From: Candidatus Phytoplasma solani
Lineage (GTDB): Bacteria > Bacillota_I > Bacilli_A > Acholeplasmatales > Acholeplasmataceae
Assembly (NCBI RefSeq): GCF_040126175.1
Contig: NZ_CP155828.1
Span: 620,001 to 684,000, forward strand
Direction of reading: 5' to 3'
DNA length: 64,000 nt
Shown here one piece after another: positions 1 to 10,079 of the stretch. Positions within the stretch are counted from its first letter, which is position 1, and each line of letters begins with the position of its first letter. The position numbers and the translations under genes were made by a program. The notes beneath the pieces are model-generated. The model saw nothing but the letters and a program-made list of their open reading frames with translations. It did no database searches and was not told the DNA's origin.

Positions 1-35
1 AAAAAAGAGATTTTTCAACCTCTTTTAAACATTTG

Positions 36-1169
36 TTAATTTTTGTAATTTATTTTTTTGGAAGAGTGAAAAAATATTCCTAATAAAACTAACAAAAGAC
101 AAATAACAAAAACAATAACAATGTAAACAATATATTTCTTATTGTGGTTTTGCTGACTAACATTATTTTTTGTTGTTTTAGAAGTTAATATCGGGCTTTC
201 TTCTGGGGTTAATTCGTCTCCAATGTTTTGAATGTTTTTATCGATAATTTCATCACTATCATTTGTTGATGTGATATTTTCATGAATGTTTTCATCGATA
301 ATTTTATCACTATCATTTGTTGATGTGATATTTTCATGAATGTTTTCATCGATAATTTTATCACTATCATTTGTTGATGTGATATTTTCATTTGGATTAA
401 TTGTTTCAGGATTGGATGTTAAAGGTGATATTTCTAACTTTTTGTTTAAAGCTAATTCTTTAGTTGTTTCTTTTTGTTTTAATTCTTGTTTTCCATTTGT
501 TTCAAAATATTTCTGTGCATTTTGTATAACTTTGGGAGCAATTATTTGTTTATTAATTTTATAATTAAACTGAGTTTTACCTTTGTATTTTAAAGAAACT
601 GCTTTTGCTTTAATAATTAATTTTTCAGAATTTTTGTCAACAAAATCAATTTCGTTTAAATCTAAGTTTGGATTTAAATCAAGAATAGCTGTTTTTAAAT
701 CTTCTATTTTTGGAATTTTTCCATCAACTTGATTTAATTTTATTTCACCTAAATTTTTATTTTCAATTAAATCATTTAATTCTTGTTTGATGAAAAAAAA
801 GAGTTCTATTTTACCTTTTATGGTTTTAGAATCTTCTTTGGCTTCAATAAGTGCTTTCCCTTCGTATTCTAAAATTTTTGGGTTAAATTCTGTTGTTTTT
901 GTTTCAATTCTGATATTGCAATTTTTTTTTATTTTAGTGTTTTGGAACTGTGGATTTAATGTTTTAATCCTTGTTGATATTTCTTTAATGTTGGGAGTAT
1001 TTTCAAAAACACCTAAATTCCTATTAATTGTGCTAATATCCATTAATTTGTCTTCAATAGTTGCTGAAACAAATTGATAATTTACGATAAACAATGTTAG
1101 TAATGAAACACTCAAAAAATACTGCCAACCTTTTTGTAAAATTTGAGGTTTGTAATGATTATTATTCAA
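36..1169 (-). CDS. Putative membrane-anchored surface protein with tandem repeats
   Basis: 377 residues. A hydrophobic segment near the N-terminus (about residues 15-35, ending VSA) looks like a signal peptide. A second segment close to the C-terminus (about 346-368) looks like a membrane anchor with a short basic tail, so the bulk of the protein is probably outside the cell. The middle is rich in Lys, Asn, Glu and Ile. Residues about 260-315 hold three copies of an 18-residue unit. The start is TTG with an AAGGA ribosome site 5 bases upstream; no ATG fits better. The layout (signal, variable outside part, C-terminal anchor) is that of phytoplasma immunodominant or antigenic membrane proteins, but I do not recognise the family. 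Function inferred: host-facing surface protein. Confidence 0.6.
   Translation of the reverse strand: MNNNHYKPQILQKGWQYFLSVSLLTLFIVNYQFVSATIEDKLMDISTINRNLGVFENTPNIKEISTRIKTLNPQFQNTKIKKNCNIRIETKTTEFNPKILEYEGKALIEAKEDSKTIKGKIELFFFIKQELNDLIENKNLGEIKLNQVDGKIPKIEDLKTAILDLNPNLDLNEIDFVDKNSEKLIIKAKAVSLKYKGKTQFNYKINKQIIAPKVIQNAQKYFETNGKQELKQKETTKELALNKKLEISPLTSNPETINPNENITSTNDSDKIIDENIHENITSTNDSDKIIDENIHENITSTNDSDEIIDKNIQNIGDELTPEESPILTSKTTKNNVSQQNHNKKYIVYIVIVFVICLLLVLLGIFFHSSKKINYKN
228..389 (-). repeat. Three in-frame 54-bp tandem repeats
   Basis: Three adjacent 54-bp units (389-336, 335-282, 281-228 on the minus strand) each encode 18 residues beginning ENITSTNDSD. The first two are nearly identical and the third differs slightly. 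Because the unit is a multiple of three, copy number can change without breaking the frame. Confidence 0.85.
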
Positions 1170-1579
1170 TGATTTCCTTAATATAACTTTCTAATATCTT
1201 AGCCTTTTGAAGACTGAAGATCATTATAACAATTTTAAAATAAATTTTACTTTGTTGTAATTTTTAATTTTCTTCAATTATTTTAAAATCCACTAATATT
1301 ATAACTTAACCTAAATAAAAAAGAAAAACTTTTTTATTTTATGAATATCTTTTTTGAATATAATTATAATTATTTAATATTTTTAATTATTTTTTTGAGA
1401 TAATTTCTCTAAAGTTAGTTGTATAATATAAATGTGATTGTCTTTTTTAAGAAAATTTTTTTTAAAAAAGATACTTAATGAATAATCAAAAAAATATTTT
1501 TAATTAATTATCATCATTTTTTCATCATAGTTTATTTTTTTAATTTATATAAAATAATTTAAAAAAGAGTAAGTACTAT

Positions 1580-2163
1580 TTTATGAAATTTATGGTATTT
1601 ATTAAAGTAGTATCTAGTTCCGTCGATAAAGATACAAGATTATTTTTGCAAAAAGAATTATCAAAATCAAAAAAATAATGGTTATTATGTTTGTTCGGAT
1701 AAATCTTTCAAAAAAACATAAGCTATTAAATTTTTTTGTTTAATAATGATATTAAGTTTGTGATTGATATTTCAAAAACTAAAGCATATTTAGAAGAAAT
1801 TAAAATTTTCCTGAAATCTATTTTTTTATCCTCAATGCTTGATCCACTTTAACCAAAAAAATATTTTTAAAAAATTAATGTTTTGTAAAAATTGTGCGAG
1901 GATAATGATGAAAAAAATATTTATCTATCCATTCCATAAAAAATAGCTAAATAGGGTCAAAGTATATTTTGAACTTTTTCAGATCAAGATGCGAATACAA
2001 AAATTTTTAAAAATTCAATATATAGTCATATTTTCATTATTTTTGTAACATTCAAACAATTCAAAAAGAGTATGGATGTGTTATATATCCTCAATTAGAT
2101 GAAAAAATAAAAACAATCTTTAATAAAGAAAAAAACAATAATATTCAATTAAAGAAATATTAA
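1580..2163 (+). pseudogene. Decayed coding remnant of unknown family
   Basis: The 1.05 kb between the surface protein and thyA has no intact gene. Short stretches in shifting frames still read like protein: a start at about 1583 (MKFMVFIKVVSS), then DIKFVIDISKTKAYLEEIKIF near 1745-1810, then EYGCVIYPQLDEKIKTIF near 2065-2120. Stops and frame changes separate them. I do not recognise the family. The upstream part (1190-1570) is plain AT-rich spacer, with a TATAAT-like sequence near 1421. Confidence 0.3.
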
Positions 2164-2234
2164 AATAAGATTTTTTTTAACCTATTTTCAAAACTAGATA
2201 AAAAAAATTTGTTGTTGAGGAAATGTATTTAGTT

Positions 2235-3101
2235 ATGAAAACTTATTTAGATTTATGTCATTTTATTTTAAAAAACGGATTTGACAAAGAAAATCGCACT
2301 AAAACAGGTACTAAAAGTATTTTTGGTTATCAAATGCGTTTTTGTTTGCAAGATGGATTCCCATTGTTAACTACTAAAAAAATGTATTTAAAAGCTATTA
2401 TTCATGAACTTTTATGGTTTTTAAAAGGGGATACCAATATTTATTATTTAGTCCAAAACAATGTTAATATTTGGAATGAATGGTCTTATCAAAAATATCA
2501 AAATTCATCTCATTTTAAAAATGAAACAATGAAAGAATTTATTCAAAAAATTAAAAATAATCCATTTTTTGCCACTTTACATGGTAATTTAGGACCTATT
2601 TATGGCAAGCAATGGCGCGATTTTAACGGTTTTGACCAAATTAATTTTTTAATTTCTGAAATAAAAAATAACCCCAATTCAAGGCGTTTAATTCTTAATT
2701 CTTGGAACCCTCCAATCTTGCATCAAATGGCTTTACCTCCTTGTCATGTTTTAATGCAATTTTATGTTTTAAAAGGCAAGCTTTCCTTGCAACTTTATCA
2801 AAGAAGTGGTGATGTTTTTTTGGGGGTCCCATTTAATATTGCTTCTTATGCTTTATTGCTTTTGATGGTGGCTCAGGTTACTAATTTAGAACTTGGTGAA
2901 TTTATTCACACTTTGGGAGATGCTCATATTTATCATAATCATTTAAATCAAATAAAAACTCAAATTAAAAGAACTCCAAAAAAACTACCTCAAATGATTT
3001 TAAACCCCAATATTAAAGATATTCATAGTTTTCAATTTAGTGATTTTACTTTAAAAAATTATATTTTTGATGATGTTTTGAAAGGTGATATCGCTATATG
3101 A
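2235..3101 (+). CDS. thyA: Thymidylate synthase
   Basis: Converts dUMP to dTMP using methylene-tetrahydrofolate, in the cytoplasm. The active-site motif [12 protein letters not shown] is present with the catalytic Cys. Further family motifs are [21 protein letters not shown] and HIYHNH. Length is normal for the ThyA family (about 264-320). The family normally begins M-K-x-Y-L, so I start at 2235 (MKTYLDL). An in-frame ATG at 2223 lies only 2 bases after GAGG, and the chosen one lies 14 bases after it, so the start is uncertain. It overlaps folA by 4 bases (ATGA), which suggests translational coupling. The product dihydrofolate is the substrate of folA. Confidence 0.95.
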   Translation: MKTYLDLCHFILKNGFDKENRTKTGTKSIFGYQMRFCLQDGFPLLTTKKMYLKAIIHELLWFLKGDTNIYYLVQNNVNIWNEWSYQKYQNSSHFKNETMKEFIQKIKNNPFFATLHGNLGPIYGKQWRDFNGFDQINFLISEIKNNPNSRRLILNSWNPPILHQMALPPCHVLMQFYVLKGKLSLQLYQRSGDVFLGVPFNIASYALLLLMVAQVTNLELGEFIHTLGDAHIYHNHLNQIKTQIKRTPKKLPQMILNPNIKDIHSFQFSDFTLKNYIFDDVLKGDIAI

Positions 3102-3598
3102 TTAATTTAATTACAGCTTTTGATAGTAATTATTTAATAGGGGTGGATAATAAACTTCCTTGGAAATATCCTCAAGATTTACATTATTTTAAAAAAATAA
3201 CTTTGAATCAAGAAGTTTTAATGGGTTATCAAACTTATCTTTCTTTAAAAAGTTATTTTAAAAACAAACCTTTTAATTTCAAAAAAACTTATGTTGCTAC
3301 TTTTAAAAAAGATTTGCAATTACCAAATTGTGAAGTGGTTTTTGATTTACTAAAATTTTTAAAGACTTTTTCCAGTAAAAAAACCTCTCATCTTTTTGTC
3401 ATTGGTGGTAGACAAATTTATCAACAAGTTTTACCAATTGTTAATATTTTATATATTACTCATATTTTAAACAGACATAAAGGAAATGTTTATTTTCCAC
3501 AAGTTAATTGGCAAGAGTTTCAGTTAGTGCAAAAAACTATTGAAACACAATTAATTTTTGCTCTTTATCAAAGAAAAAAGGAATTTTTATTATGTTAA
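3098..3598 (+). CDS. folA: Dihydrofolate reductase
   Basis: Reduces dihydrofolate to tetrahydrofolate with NADPH, recycling the cofactor spent by thyA. Residues 1-30 carry the family signature ([18 protein letters not shown], then DLHYFKK). The GGRQIYQQ segment near residue 108 matches the conserved nucleotide-binding turn. Length 166 is typical. It overlaps thyA upstream by 4 bases and plsC downstream by 7 bases, so the three genes form one tight operon. Confidence 0.93.
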   Translation: MINLITAFDSNYLIGVDNKLPWKYPQDLHYFKKITLNQEVLMGYQTYLSLKSYFKNKPFNFKKTYVATFKKDLQLPNCEVVFDLLKFLKTFSSKKTSHLFVIGGRQIYQQVLPIVNILYITHILNRHKGNVYFPQVNWQEFQLVQKTIETQLIFALYQRKKEFLLC

Positions 3599-4383
3599 CT
3601 TTTATCTTTTTTTTAACTACGATTTTAGTGAATTGCTACTTTTTTAAATTGAAACAGTGGTTTTTATTACCTTTTGTTTTTGTTTTATCCTTGATGATGG
3701 CTTTTTTAATAACTTTTTTGTTTTTGGTTTTTTGTCTTGCGATAATGTCTTTTTTTCCTCCAAATCATTCTTTTAAAGGGTTTGTTATTCGCAGCTTATC
3801 TCGGTGTATTAAAACTTTTTTGCGAATTGAAGTGACAGTTAAAAATAAAAATTTATTCCCTTTAAAAGAAAATATTATTATTTATGCTAACCATAAATCT
3901 TATATAGACGCTTTTCTAATCGCAAGTGAACTTCCAAGAACTTTAGCTTTTGCTCCCAAAGATAAATTTTGTTTTCCGGTTTTAACTAAGTGGTTTTTAG
4001 ATTTAGCTTTTTATTCTTCCGATTGTATGGTTGTATCAAGAGATAATATTAGAAAAACATCTCAAAATTTAATCAATATAATACCTAAAATTAAATTAGG
4101 TTTGGCTCTTGTTGTTTTTCCTGAAGGAGGGATGACAAATGTTAACGATGAAAAAGTAACCTCTCTTTTAAGAGGCTCTTTTAAAATATCTTTTAAAAGT
4201 GAAGCTTCCATTATTCCTTTAACCGTTAAAGGAGCTAGTCAAATTAAAAATTATTTTTGGTGGCAAAAAAAAAAAGTTGAAATCATTATTCACAAATCAT
4301 TAAAATATAATGATTATCGGGGCCAAACAACACAACAAATAGCTTTGAATGTTGAAAAAATTATCAATTCTAGTTTTGAATAA
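3592..4383 (+). CDS. plsC: 1-acyl-sn-glycerol-3-phosphate acyltransferase
   Basis: Adds the second acyl chain to lysophosphatidic acid to make phosphatidic acid, at the membrane. 263 residues. The first about 55 residues are strongly hydrophobic (one or two membrane segments). The acyltransferase HX4D motif is visible as NHKSYID near residue 101, and the FPEGG motif near residue 180. It overlaps folA by 7 bases. The pairing of folate and lipid genes looks like genome compaction rather than a shared pathway. Confidence 0.88.
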   Translation: MLTFIFFLTTILVNCYFFKLKQWFLLPFVFVLSLMMAFLITFLFLVFCLAIMSFFPPNHSFKGFVIRSLSRCIKTFLRIEVTVKNKNLFPLKENIIIYANHKSYIDAFLIASELPRTLAFAPKDKFCFPVLTKWFLDLAFYSSDCMVVSRDNIRKTSQNLINIIPKIKLGLALVVFPEGGMTNVNDEKVTSLLRGSFKISFKSEASIIPLTVKGASQIKNYFWWQKKKVEIIIHKSLKYNDYRGQTTQQIALNVEKIINSSFE

Positions 4384-4531
4384 ATAAAAAAATTACTCAT
4401 TTGGTTTTTATAATTTGAATTATTTTTTTATCAAAAGCAATAAATTTTAATGTTACAATAAAATAGGTAAATAGTGAATTATTGCTTTCTAAAAATAATA
4501 TTATTTTAATAAGAAAAGGGGAAAGTTTCAA

Positions 4532-4960
4532 ATGATTGTTTTTCAGGTAACAACTTATTTTAATCCACATTTAAATGATTTATGTTTTTTTGAAGAAAAA
4601 AATAGAACCACTAAAAAACTTGTTTCAGCTTTAGAACCTAGTCAAAACCAATCAGGTCCCAAAGATTTGTTTTGTCTTTCTTGGGCTATTTGTTTGTATA
4701 AAACTTCTAAAAAAATTTTAGAAGAAAAAGGTTATAAAAATAAAGATTTAAGAATTAAAATAATTTTAGAAATGGGAAAAGACGATAAAGGTTTTTATTT
4801 TAAACCAACTGCTATTTTAGGGATAAAAGATATGTTATTGCAAGAAATTGAAGTGATTTTAGTATCTGCTCACAAAAGATGTCCTATTTCACGTTTAATT
4901 AGTTCTGACTCCAATGTAAAAGTTAAAGCTACTAATTATGACGAATTAATCACCCAATAA
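4532..4960 (+). CDS. OsmC/Ohr-family protein (probable thiol peroxidase)
   Basis: 142 residues. The two redox cysteines expected in the OsmC/Ohr family are visible: one in LFCLSWAICLY (about residues 49-60), the other in AHKRCPISRLI (about 110-120). OsmC/Ohr proteins reduce organic hydroperoxides in the cytoplasm as dimers. It has its own ribosome site (AAAAGGGGAAAG) and a 148-base gap from plsC, so it is probably transcribed separately. The N-terminal half is divergent from textbook members, so substrate is not assigned. Confidence 0.75.
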   Translation: MIVFQVTTYFNPHLNDLCFFEEKNRTTKKLVSALEPSQNQSGPKDLFCLSWAICLYKTSKKILEEKGYKNKDLRIKIILEMGKDDKGFYFKPTAILGIKDMLLQEIEVILVSAHKRCPISRLISSDSNVKVKATNYDELITQ

Positions 4961-5022
4961 AAAAATATAATAACATCATTTTTCCAAACATTTTTTTAAT
5001 TTTAATCTATTAAATTGCGCTG

Positions 5023-5856
5023 TTCCGTTTTTTTGGACATTTTTTTATTTAAAAATTACTCTTTAAAACTTAAAAATAAGTAGATAATTTCATATCTTTT
5101 CAAACTAAAGAAATATTGTTTTCATTCAAAAAAGTGTCTAAACTTTTTTGATAATTCGTTAGTTTCAAAAGATATTTTTCAAAAACATTTTACCCTTACA
5201 CTATATAACTAGGGAAAAAAAGTTAAAAATAAATGTAGAAAATAAAAACAAAGTTATTTTTTTACGCAATTATGTTATTTAGTGGAAAAAATGCGCAAAA
5301 AGATAACCTTTTTCAAGGTTGAATATTTAAATAAAAAATATTATCTAAAATTTAAGGAATATTGAGAGGAAGATAAATAATTTAATTTAGCTAAAATCCA
5401 TTTTTTGTTCCAAAACTTAGGGTAATAATTGATTATTTTTTTAACTTTTTCGGTTGATTTTTGAAATAAAAATGGATTTTGATATTGTAAAATGCTTTTC
5501 ATTTGGCCAAAAAAGTTTTCAATAATTGCGTTGTCTCATGGGGTGGCTTTACGCGACATGCTTGATTAAAAAACCTTTTTTCGTTAAAGTTTGTTGGACT
5601 TTTTGTGATTTGATAAACTGCGTCTTGATCTGAGTGAATGATGCACGGTTTTTTTAATTTAGGTAATTTTTTTGATGGTGTTTAAAATTAATTCTTTGTT
5701 TTGGTTCCTTGTTGAAATGTAGGAAGCAATGATTTGGTTATTGAAAGAATCAATGATACAAGAAAAATATAAAAAACCTTGATTGGTTTTGAAATAAGTA
5801 ATGTCAGTAAAGAGTTTTTGGAGGGGTTTGGTGGAAATAAAATCTTGATTGATTAT
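5023..5856 (-). pseudogene. tra5: tra5 (IS3-family) transposase, 3' half with IS end, decayed
   Basis: The stretch beginning GCGCTGTTCCG at about 5023 matches the IS end at 15967 and 47907. The minus-strand reading from about 5856 down to 5345 matches the C-terminal half of the transposase at 48230-49192 (INQDFIST, FTDITYFKT, FSCIIDSFNNQI). It has been disrupted by small insertions near 5524 and 5560. The N-terminal half is missing: at about 5857 the sequence switches to a second transposase fragment on the opposite strand. Confidence 0.75.
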
Positions 5857-6290
5857 GTATCAGCTATTCTTGATTTATACAACCGACAAATTATCAGTTA
5901 TAACATTGCAACTATCACTGACATTAATTTTATTTTAGAAACTATCAAACCCATTCCTAAAGTAAATCATTTTTGTATCCTACATTGTGATAGGGGTAGT
6001 ATTTATACCTCCAAAAGATATCAAAAAGCAGTAAAAGATAAAAATATGTATCAAAGTTTTTCAGCAAAAGCAACTCCAACCGAAAATGCATGTATGGAGT
6101 ACTTTTTGGGCTAATTTAAAAAAAGAGACTCTCCATTACGAAAAAATGAAATACTTAACCGAAAATCAAGTTAAAAATATTATTCATAAATATATGCATT
6201 ATTATAACTACAAACGAAAAATGAAAATTCTTAATTATTTATCTCCGATTGAATATAAAAAAAATATTTTAAATAATTGCCGTTCTATTT
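5857..6290 (+). pseudogene. IS3-family transposase C-terminal half, frameshifted
   Basis: Plus-strand reading gives YVSAILDLYNRQIISYN, CILHCDRGSIYTSKRYQ and ATPTENACMEYF. These correspond to the integrase core of IS3 transposases with the second Asp and the Glu of the DDE triad. The frame then shifts at about 6100 and continues as NLKKETLHYEKMKYLTENQ, ending YLSPIEYKK. It is a different, more distant transposase from tra5 at 48 kb. The N-terminal half with the first Asp is missing. Confidence 0.7.
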
Positions 6291-6312
6291 TTGAATGGTT
6301 ATTTTTTTTGAT

Positions 6313-6384
6313 TTTTTTTGAGTCATGTCTTTTTTGTCTCAAAAATTGTTGTTCTTTATCAGTTCACTTTTCGTGGAGCTTACC
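6313..6384 (+). repeat. IS/PMU terminal repeat
   Basis: This stretch ends in the motif TTCACTTTTCGTGGAGCTTACC. Its reverse complement recurs at about 26055-26128, and a shorter copy lies at 14653-14680. It lies just downstream of the transposase fragment, where the right end of that IS is expected. Confidence 0.6.
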
Positions 6385-6438
6385 ATTAAATGAGAATTTT
6401 TTTATAAAAAATTAAAGTTTTGAATTTGAAATTGATTA

Positions 6439-7632
6439 TTATTTTTCTATTTTTTCTGTAAAAGTTTGGGTTTGATTATTAAAATGAAGTTGATATGTTT
6501 TATTAGAAATACCATTTCTGTTTTTGGCAATAATCATCTCATATTTCAATTGTGGCAATTTATTGATAATTGTGTTAGTTTCGCAATATAAAAGCATCAC
6601 TAAATCAGCATCTTGTTCAATATTTCCTGTATCTTTTAAATCCGTTAATTTAGGTCTTCTTGGAGTGCTACTTTTCGCTGATTCTCGGTTTAATTGAGCA
6701 AGACAAAAAATAACAATATTGAGTTTTTTTGCTAATTGTTTTAATTTTTTAGAAATTTTATCTACTGGTTTATCTTGTAATAACTGTAAATAATCAATAA
6801 AAACCATATCTAATCCATGAGTTTGTTTAAAGTCATTACATTTAACTTCAATTTCAGAAACTAAAGAGGATTCATCATCAAAAAATAACCGCAATTGTCC
6901 TAATGTGTGTGAGGAATAAATGATTGTTTCTTTTTCTTTTTCACTGACTGCTCCTAATCGTAAGCGGCGCATATCAACATTAGAAATAGAACTTAAACTT
7001 TTTAAGATTAATTGAGTATTGCTCATTTCTAAACTAAAAATAACTATTTTAGTATTAGAATTTTTGATAATAATGTTAATAGCTAAATTCATCATTAAAG
7101 TTGTTTTGCCAACTCCAGGACGAGCTCCTAAAATAATTAATTCTTTTTTTTGAAAACCTAAAGTATCATGATTTAATTGATTAAAACCGGTATCAAACCC
7201 CAATAATCCATTTTTACTTGGATTAAAAATAGTTTTTTTTAAAATATCTTCCATTAAATCTTTGGGAGTGGCAAAAAGAGAAGTTGTTTGAGAAATTTGT
7301 TCGATTTCTTTTTCTGAACTATCTTTTTTAATTTTTTGAATATAATTATTTATTTCTGATAAGTGGCATAAAGGTGATTTTTGAAGGATTAATGTTAAAT
7401 AATTTTGAACATTTTTACGTTTAAATTCAGGAATAATAGTTAAAAAAAGGTCAATTTTTTTAAGATCCCAAATTTTTTTTTGTTTGTGAAAATCCAATAA
7501 AAGATTATAAATATATTTAACTTTAGGATCGTTAAAATCATGTATATGAATTTTATTTTCTATTGAAGTAAATTGTTTTGGATTTAAAAGTAAAAATTTT
7601 AATAAAATATGTTCTGCTGTTTGATTTATCAT
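6439..7632 (-). CDS. dnaB: Replicative DNA helicase DnaB (diverged, short)
   Basis: Hexameric ATP-driven helicase that unwinds DNA at the fork. Walker A is GARPGVGKTT at about residues 169-178. FSLEMS, the Walker B-like MVFIDYLQLL and the LAQLNRES and DLVMLL motifs follow in order. The N-terminal primase-interaction domain (about 1-105) is present but poorly conserved. The total of 397 residues is shorter than the usual about 440-470. It lies among chromosomal genes next to IS remnants. It differs from both other dnaB genes here (26443 and 59936), so it may be the chromosomal copy or an old PMU survivor. Confidence 0.88.
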   Translation of the reverse strand: MINQTAEHILLKFLLLNPKQFTSIENKIHIHDFNDPKVKYIYNLLLDFHKQKKIWDLKKIDLFLTIIPEFKRKNVQNYLTLILQKSPLCHLSEINNYIQKIKKDSSEKEIEQISQTTSLFATPKDLMEDILKKTIFNPSKNGLLGFDTGFNQLNHDTLGFQKKELIILGARPGVGKTTLMMNLAINIIIKNSNTKIVIFSLEMSNTQLILKSLSSISNVDMRRLRLGAVSEKEKETIIYSSHTLGQLRLFFDDESSLVSEIEVKCNDFKQTHGLDMVFIDYLQLLQDKPVDKISKKLKQLAKKLNIVIFCLAQLNRESAKSSTPRRPKLTDLKDTGNIEQDADLVMLLYCETNTIINKLPQLKYEMIIAKNRNGISNKTYQLHFNNQTQTFTEKIEK

Positions 7633-7922
7633 TATATATCCTTATTTTTTTCTTGAAATATTTTCTATATTCCAAATATACTTTAATACAACATATTTAT
7701 TTTACATAAAAATTAAATATTTTAATCATTAATCATCTTTTATAATTTCTATCTTGGATATCATCTTTAATTTAATCATTCTAAACTTTTAATTTTTTTT
7801 AAAAAAATTCTCTTTTTTTAAGTTTAAATTGTATTTGATTGTTTATTTTTAAAATTATCTTTTTTTTAAAAGATAAACAAATTTTTTTAATTTCTTTGAA
7901 AAAATAAAATCTTTTATTTCCT
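7633..7922. other. Intergenic spacer, nothing recognised
   Basis: About 290 bases of T/A-rich sequence between dnaB and tsaD. It has no reading frame, hairpin or promoter that I would defend. Confidence 0.5.
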
Positions 7923-8909
7923 TTAAAAAGTTAAATTAGGTAAAGCTGTTAAATTATATTTATATAAAGCTTGAGTAATTTGGTTTTGATAGAAAGCAGC
8001 AATCCCTATCATAGCCGCTTGGTCAGTGCAATATTGAATACTAGGGAAAATTACTTCTAAAGCAGCAAAAGAAGTTTGAAATTTTTTTCTTAAAGTGGAA
8101 TTCGCAGCCACTCCCCCTGTTACGATTAATTGATGAATCGAATATTTATTTAAAGCTCTTTTGGTTTTAGCAAACAAAACATCAACGATGCTTGCTTGAA
8201 AAGAAGCGCATATGTTAGGAATATCAAGTTCATTAATATTTTGTTTTAGCAATAAATTGACTAAGTAACTTTTAAGACCGGAAAAACTAAAATTTAAGTT
8301 GTTGTTTTTTAAATAAGGTCTAACGAAATGATAAGTATCTTTACCAATGTTAGCTAATTTGTCAATCAAAGGACCGCCAGGATAACCTAAATGAAGCGCT
8401 TTGGCAATTTTATCATATACTTCCCCTACAGCATCATCTAAAGTTGTTCCTAAGACTTCAATTTGACCATGATTTTTGAAATAAAGCAGTTCGGTATGGC
8501 CCCCTGAAACTAAAAGAATTAATGCATTTGGTTTGATTTGATGTTCAATTTGAGCCGCATAAAGATGCCCTAAAAGATGGTTGATTCCCAAAAGAGGTTT
8601 TTGGTAAGTATAGGCAAAAACATTAGCAGCATTGATACCCACCAACAAAGATCCTATTAAACCAGGGCCTTGAGTGACTGCTACTAAATCAATTTCTTGA
8701 GGTGTCATAGTAGCTTTTTTAAAAGCTTTTTCTAAAATTAAAGTGATTACCTCAACATGCTTTCTTGAAGCTATTTCAGGGACTACTCCACCAAAGATTT
8801 GATGATCTTTAATTTGAGAAAAAACTATATTAGATAAGATTTTTTTACCATCTTGAGAAATAGCAACGCTTGTTTCATCACAACTTGTTTCAATTGATAA
8901 AACATTCAT
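7923..8909 (-). CDS. tsaD: tRNA N6-adenosine threonylcarbamoyltransferase
   Basis: Transfers threonylcarbamoyl from its adenylate to A37 of tRNAs reading ANN codons, with TsaB and TsaE. The N-terminus [16 protein letters not shown] is the family signature. The metal-binding NHLLGHLYA (two His) lies near residue 110. [25 protein letters not shown] and [10 protein letters not shown] follow. 328 residues is typical. The start has a good GGAGAGGG site. It is transcribed alone within a minus-strand gene block. Confidence 0.95.
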   Translation of the reverse strand: MNVLSIETSCDETSVAISQDGKKILSNIVFSQIKDHQIFGGVVPEIASRKHVEVITLILEKAFKKATMTPQEIDLVAVTQGPGLIGSLLVGINAANVFAYTYQKPLLGINHLLGHLYAAQIEHQIKPNALILLVSGGHTELLYFKNHGQIEVLGTTLDDAVGEVYDKIAKALHLGYPGGPLIDKLANIGKDTYHFVRPYLKNNNLNFSFSGLKSYLVNLLLKQNINELDIPNICASFQASIVDVLFAKTKRALNKYSIHQLIVTGGVAANSTLRKKFQTSFAALEVIFPSIQYCTDQAAMIGIAAFYQNQITQALYKYNLTALPNLTF

Positions 8910-9193
8910 TAACCCTCTCCTTTTTTAATTTTTTTGAAAAAATGATTGCTTTTTAGTTCTTCAAAAGCATAAAACAAAAAAAGATAATAACATTTCAAAA
9001 CATAATGATTCTTGTAATAGCAAACAATAAGATGAAAATAAAGTTTATTCTTGGAACTTTAGTAAGAAAAAAATCATTCTTAAAATTTTTAAAAAAACAA
9101 TCTAAAATATTTTACTTTTGATTTTTGACAAAAATCAAACAAAGAAAAAAAGATCTTGTTAAATAAAATTAAAATATAGCTAAAAAATAAGCA

Positions 9194-10060
9194 TTATATT
9201 TTAATTTTATTAAGATATAACCCAAATGCTTTATATCCAATGTTGACTGCCACTACAGGCGAAATCACTCCATACATAGAAGTTTTAATTCGAGGATAGC
9301 CTAAATCATTAATTTTTTTTAAAAGTTCTTTGGCTTGAATATCTTTGTCAACGTAAACTATTTGTATATCTAATATATTATCATTAGTTTGTTCCTTTAA
9401 AACACTTTGGATTAAATAATCAAAACATTTTCGAAAGTTTCTTATTTTTTTATCGATTGTTAAAACACTTTTTTGATATTTAACAATAGGATGGATTTTA
9501 AATAAAGTGCCAATAAGAGCTTTAAATTTGCTAATGCGTCCATGATGAGCTAATATTTTTAAGTTTTCAATATAGTATATTAAAAAACCTTGTTCTAATT
9601 CTTGTTGAATCTGATGCGCCATTTCTTGATAACTAATTAAAGTATTTTGCTCTAACAATTGAAAGATTCTTTTAAGAGCAAAAATAATCCCAGGGCCGAT
9701 ACTTTCGCTGTCAATCACAGTAATTCTATTTTCATTTAACATCTTTTTAGCTAAAAGAGCGCTGTTGATGGTACCACTTAATTTATGTGATAAAGTAAGA
9801 CAAAAAATATGTTCGTAACCTAAAGCAAATTGTTTTTGAAAAGCTTGGATAAAAAATTCTGGATTGGGTTGACTAGTTGTTACTTTTTTCTTTTGGTCAA
9901 TAAAATGAAGTAATGTTTCGTTATCAATTGTGCCATCAACATAGCTTTTACCATCGACCATTACAGTTAAAGGGACTATCGAAACATCTTCAAAAAAATT
10001 TTTGCCATAATCACCGCCACAAGTAGAATCCACTACAATACCTAATTTTCTTTTTTTCAT
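9194..10060 (-). CDS. DegV-family fatty-acid-binding protein
   Basis: 288 residues. It has the DegV fold signature: IVVDSTCG near the start, VTTSQPNP near residue 60, a CLTLSHKLSGT-type motif near 95 and AHHGRISK near 170. DegV/FakB proteins bind a fatty acid so that a FakA kinase can phosphorylate it. No fakA is seen in this window. The start follows AAGGAGGAATAAA, a strong ribosome site. It sits 19 bases after the diadenylate cyclase gene, probably in the same transcript. Confidence 0.88.
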   Translation of the reverse strand: MKKRKLGIVVDSTCGGDYGKNFFEDVSIVPLTVMVDGKSYVDGTIDNETLLHFIDQKKKVTTSQPNPEFFIQAFQKQFALGYEHIFCLTLSHKLSGTINSALLAKKMLNENRITVIDSESIGPGIIFALKRIFQLLEQNTLISYQEMAHQIQQELEQGFLIYYIENLKILAHHGRISKFKALIGTLFKIHPIVKYQKSVLTIDKKIRNFRKCFDYLIQSVLKEQTNDNILDIQIVYVDKDIQAKELLKKINDLGYPRIKTSMYGVISPVVAVNIGYKAFGLYLNKIKI

Positions 10061-10079
10061 TTTATTCCTCCTTGTTTTT

